Both the position numbers and the translations under genes were made by a program. Shown piece after piece: positions 61,325-64,000 of a DNA stretch of 64,000 bases. Origin of the DNA: Ferruginibacter sp. (GTDB taxonomy: Bacteria > Bacteroidota > Bacteroidia > Chitinophagales > Chitinophagaceae); the NCBI GenBank assembly GCA_025963635.1, contig JAOQAK010000052.1, positions 248,001 through 312,000 on the forward strand. The letters are read 5' to 3'. Every line of letters begins with the position of its first letter. The first letter of the stretch is position 1. The notes below the pieces were generated by a model. It made no database searches. It saw only the letters and a program-made list of their open reading frames with translations, and was not told the DNA's origin.

Positions 61325-63169
61325 ATGAATAACAGAACGGTTCTTTTTGTTTCGCATCCAAAAAAGCAATGCGGCGTTTTTGAGTTTGGTAAAAATATAT
61401 ACGATGCTATATCTGCCTCTGAAAAATATAATATTGTTTGGTTAGAATGTAATTCATTGGAGCAATTGCACGAGTCAATAAAGCAATACGGGCCCATTGC
61501 AATCATATATAATTATCATCCTGCAACAATGCGTTGGCTAGCTACTAAGTTAGGGCCAAAGCTGTACAAAAATAATGTGCGGAATGTTGAGGTAATGCAG
61601 TTGGGGATTATTCACGAAATAACCCAGGAAATTGCTGACAGTGCCACTGCTTACAGAACGGAAATTATTTTGGGCGGGTCGCAAAGGCTTTCGAGTGTAT
61701 TGTTTGATTATTATGTGGCTGCCGACCCCACATTACTTTTGAGAAACCCTTTTGTATATAAAACCGGCCGGCTTATTCCAGCTTTCGAGAATACTTCTAC
61801 CATGCCGGAAGTTACCACTATTGGAAGCTTTGGTTTTGGTACACCCAAGAAGGGATTTGAAAAAATTGTTACAAAGGTTCAGGAAGAATTTGATGAAGCA
61901 ATCATCCGCTTAAATATTCCTGCAGCAGATTTTGGGGATCCTCAGGGGGAAAATGCGCGTGCAATAGCCGCCAATTGTGAGGCACTGATACGAAAGAAAG
62001 GAATTAAACTGTATGTAACACATGATTTTTTAGATGGTCAGGGTATTCTCAATTTCCTGGCAAGAAATTCTATAAATGTGTTTTTGTATGAAGACAGCGT
62101 TGTTAGGGGCTTGTCAAGTGCAATTGATAATGCATTGGCGGTACAGCGGCCAATAGCAGTGTCCAATAGTTCTATGTTCAGGCATATCTTGCGAAGTGCC
62201 CCTTCAGTTTCCACGCAGAAGAACACTTTAGCCCACATTTTATCGGAAGGTTTTGAACCGCTAAAAGCATTTTTGGATCAATGGAATGCTGCAAACATGA
62301 AATGGGAATACGAACGGATACTGGACTCAGCTTTAAAGAAGTTTTCCCATAAAGAACAACAACAGCAACATCCGGGTATAGCACAGCGCCTTCAATCCCA
62401 ATTTAGAAGGGTGTTTTCCTTGCCTGATAAATCATTTACCTGGCTTAGAAATACAGTTACTGCCAGTGAAGATAAGATGGAGGTCGATGAATCAATTAGT
62501 CTTCAACCTATTGTTCTATCAAAAGATGACCCGTTAAACAGGATATTAGATAACAGAGCAAGAATATTATATTCACCCGTAATCGATAAATTATTTAAGA
62601 TCGTTCCTAAAACGATGGCAAAGAAAATTGCTGAGGCGAATGTACAACAGGCGTTTGTTTTTGATACTGTTTGCCGGTTCTTACCTGAATACCATCAACC
62701 GAAGATTTTATGTGTAGGCAGTTACGAAGATACAGCTTCAATGAGTTTGATAAGAATGGGATTACGAGTGGAAGAAATCGACCCGATGATAAATTATTTT
62801 CTACAGGAATATATCACCAAACCTACTACACAATTAAGTTCTTATAATATCATTTTAAGCACTTCAGTAATTGAGCATGATCCCAATGATGAATCATTTG
62901 TAAGATGCATTAATGATTTGTTGGCACCGGGCGGAGTTGCGATAATCACCTGTGATTATAAGGATGGATGGAAGCCGGGCGATGCGAAACCAAGCGTAGA
63001 CGAAAGGTTTTATACCCAGCATGATTTGAAAGTGCGCTTATTAAATAGTATGCCCGATTGTAAATTAGTAGATACTCCTCAATGGGATTGCCCTGAGCCC
63101 GACTTTCATTATTTAGGAAAATATGTATACACTTTTGCCACCTTCGTTGTAAAAAAGAACAATAATTAA
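61325..63169 (+). CDS. Glycosyltransferase-like/methyltransferase fusion protein
   Basis: A 614-residue protein. Residues 1 to about 345 look like a GT-B fold domain: LFVSHPKKQCGVFEFGKNIYDAI at the start, TTIGSFGFGTPKKGFEKIV in the middle and a final FLYEDSVVRGLSSAIDNALAVQRPIAVSNSSMF segment resembling the nucleotide-sugar region of GT4 enzymes. After a linker, residues about 450-614 form a class I methyltransferase (ILCVGSYEDTASMSLIRMG, ILSTSVIEHDPNDESFVRCINDLLAPGGVAIITCDY). Substrate unknown. It overlaps the next start codon by one base (TAATG). Confidence 0.72.
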   Translation: MNNRTVLFVSHPKKQCGVFEFGKNIYDAISASEKYNIVWLECNSLEQLHESIKQYGPIAIIYNYHPATMRWLATKLGPKLYKNNVRNVEVMQLGIIHEITQEIADSATAYRTEIILGGSQRLSSVLFDYYVAADPTLLLRNPFVYKTGRLIPAFENTSTMPEVTTIGSFGFGTPKKGFEKIVTKVQEEFDEAIIRLNIPAADFGDPQGENARAIAANCEALIRKKGIKLYVTHDFLDGQGILNFLARNSINVFLYEDSVVRGLSSAIDNALAVQRPIAVSNSSMFRHILRSAPSVSTQKNTLAHILSEGFEPLKAFLDQWNAANMKWEYERILDSALKKFSHKEQQQQHPGIAQRLQSQFRRVFSLPDKSFTWLRNTVTASEDKMEVDESISLQPIVLSKDDPLNRILDNRARILYSPVIDKLFKIVPKTMAKKIAEANVQQAFVFDTVCRFLPEYHQPKILCVGSYEDTASMSLIRMGLRVEEIDPMINYFLQEYITKPTTQLSSYNIILSTSVIEHDPNDESFVRCINDLLAPGGVAIITCDYKDGWKPGDAKPSVDERFYTQHDLKVRLLNSMPDCKLVDTPQWDCPEPDFHYLGKYVYTFATFVVKKNNN

Positions 63170-64000
63170 TGACAGCAATTATCTTTGGTGCCAATGGACA
63201 GGATGGGTATTACCTAACGGAACTTTTGCAACAACTTGGGCACAGGGTAATCGGAGTATCGAGATCAGGTGAAAATCAAAGCACTGACATTACTCTTTAC
63301 AGCGAGGTTTCAAATTTAATAAAAGGTACATCTCCTGATTTTATATTTCACCTGGCTGCCAATTCCACAACAAGACATGAGGCATTGTTTGAGAATCATG
63401 CAACAATAAGCACAGGGACATTAAACATCCTGGAAGCTGTTAAAAATTTTTCACCGAAATCCAAAGTCTTTATTTCCGGGAGCGGCCTGCAATTTGTGAA
63501 TAATGATCAGCCTATAAAAGAGGATGACCCTTTTGAAGCTCGCGACGCATATTCAATATGCCGCATTCAATCGGTGTATGCAGCAAGGTATTATCGTAGG
63601 CTGGGTTTGCAGGTATATGTAGGTTATTTTTTCAATCACGATAGCCCTAGACGAACAGAAAGGCATATGGCAAAAAAGATTGCTGAAGCCGCGAAACGGA
63701 TCGCAAACGGTAGCGGTGAAAAAATACAAATCGGCGATATCACTGTTATAAAAGAATGGACCTATGCCGGTGATGTTGTTAAGGGCATCTGGGCACTAGC
63801 GCAACAGGACAATGTTTTTGAATCCAATATTGGTTCGGGTTTGGGTTATTCGATAGAAGAATGGTTGCAGGCCTGCTTTACCATCATCGGGAAAGAATGG
63901 AGAGAGTATGTGGATTTGCGCAATGACTTTAAACCTGAATACAGATCGCTGGTCTGTGATCCATCATTAATCCAATCCCTGGGATGGATGCCTGAAGTGT
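63169..64000 (+). CDS. NDP-sugar epimerase/dehydratase (GDP-mannose dehydratase-like), cut by window end
   Basis: The first 277 residues of an extended short-chain dehydrogenase, open to the last base. The Rossmann motif GANGQDGYYL is at residues 7-16, followed by IFHLAANSTTRHEA and FISGSGLQF, most like GDP-mannose 4,6-dehydratase relatives. The active-site YxxxK motif reads YSICR (Tyr128, Arg132), an unusual Lys to Arg change. The later segments (GDITVIKEWTYAGDVVKGIWAL, NIGSGLGYSIEEWL) are typical of the family. It is translationally coupled to the fusion protein and continues the sugar cluster past the window. Confidence 0.85.
   Translation, partial: MTAIIFGANGQDGYYLTELLQQLGHRVIGVSRSGENQSTDITLYSEVSNLIKGTSPDFIFHLAANSTTRHEALFENHATISTGTLNILEAVKNFSPKSKVFISGSGLQFVNNDQPIKEDDPFEARDAYSICRIQSVYAARYYRRLGLQVYVGYFFNHDSPRRTERHMAKKIAEAAKRIANGSGEKIQIGDITVIKEWTYAGDVVKGIWALAQQDNVFESNIGSGLGYSIEEWLQACFTIIGKEWREYVDLRNDFKPEYRSLVCDPSLIQSLGWMPEV

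Overview
The window looks like a contiguous piece of a Bacteroidota chromosome, most likely family Chitinophagaceae. Supporting signs are large secreted proteins with type IX secretion (T9SS) C-terminal sorting domains, a TonB/SusC-like outer-membrane barrel, the Bacteroidota -7 promoter motif TAnnTTTG before several genes, a futalosine-pathway menaquinone gene, a bifunctional hisB with an HAD N-terminus, and AT-rich intergenic DNA. Family placement is inference. I saw no rRNA, tRNA, prophage, insertion sequence or CRISPR array.

Layout. 1-8773: the 3' end of one T9SS adhesin-like gene and a complete 2282-residue relative. 8936-19175: housekeeping and envelope genes (Hsp20, bacilliredoxin, Lgt, outer-membrane barrel, YajQ, ribosomal protein L31, GlmU-like protein, triosephosphate isomerase). 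19378-24351: a DPE2-type 4-alpha-glucanotransferase, a small T9SS protein and a dipeptide epimerase. 24359-32017: a complete histidine operon, hisGDCBHAF-IE, preceded by a His-rich leader peptide and a terminator/antiterminator pair that form a classical attenuator. 32169-40762: PH-domain protein, M13 peptidase, TrmH, S9 peptidase, MsrBA lipoprotein, and a toxin-antitoxin pair whose PIN toxin is interrupted by one nonsense codon.

40848-50641 (minus strand) encodes a seven-gene membrane complex related to hydrogenase-4/formate hydrogenlyase and complex I. The large subunit lacks the Ni-ligating cysteines. The small subunit has lost three of four proximal-cluster ligands but keeps exactly the four cysteines needed for one ferredoxin-type [4Fe-4S] cluster. 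The proton-pump subunits look intact. This fits the poorly understood energy-converting-hydrogenase-related (Ehr) complexes. Upstream lies a set of probable accessories (50907-54250): two paralogous methyltransferases, a GcvH-like protein without the lipoyl lysine, a divergent Crp/Fnr regulator and two small unknown proteins. This region is the best candidate for an undescribed system.

54806-64000: a cupin protein, release factor 3, purB and mqnA read from a shared 41-bp divergent promoter region, and the start of a sugar/polysaccharide cluster (DUF4254-like protein, sugar C-methyltransferase, a glycosyltransferase-methyltransferase fusion, an NDP-sugar epimerase/dehydratase cut by the window edge).

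A theme running through the window is short tandem arrays with a strict 7-bp period but different unit words. They sit in intergenic DNA, within a coding sequence, and at both ends of a REP-like palindromic element that splits the hydrogenase-like operon.
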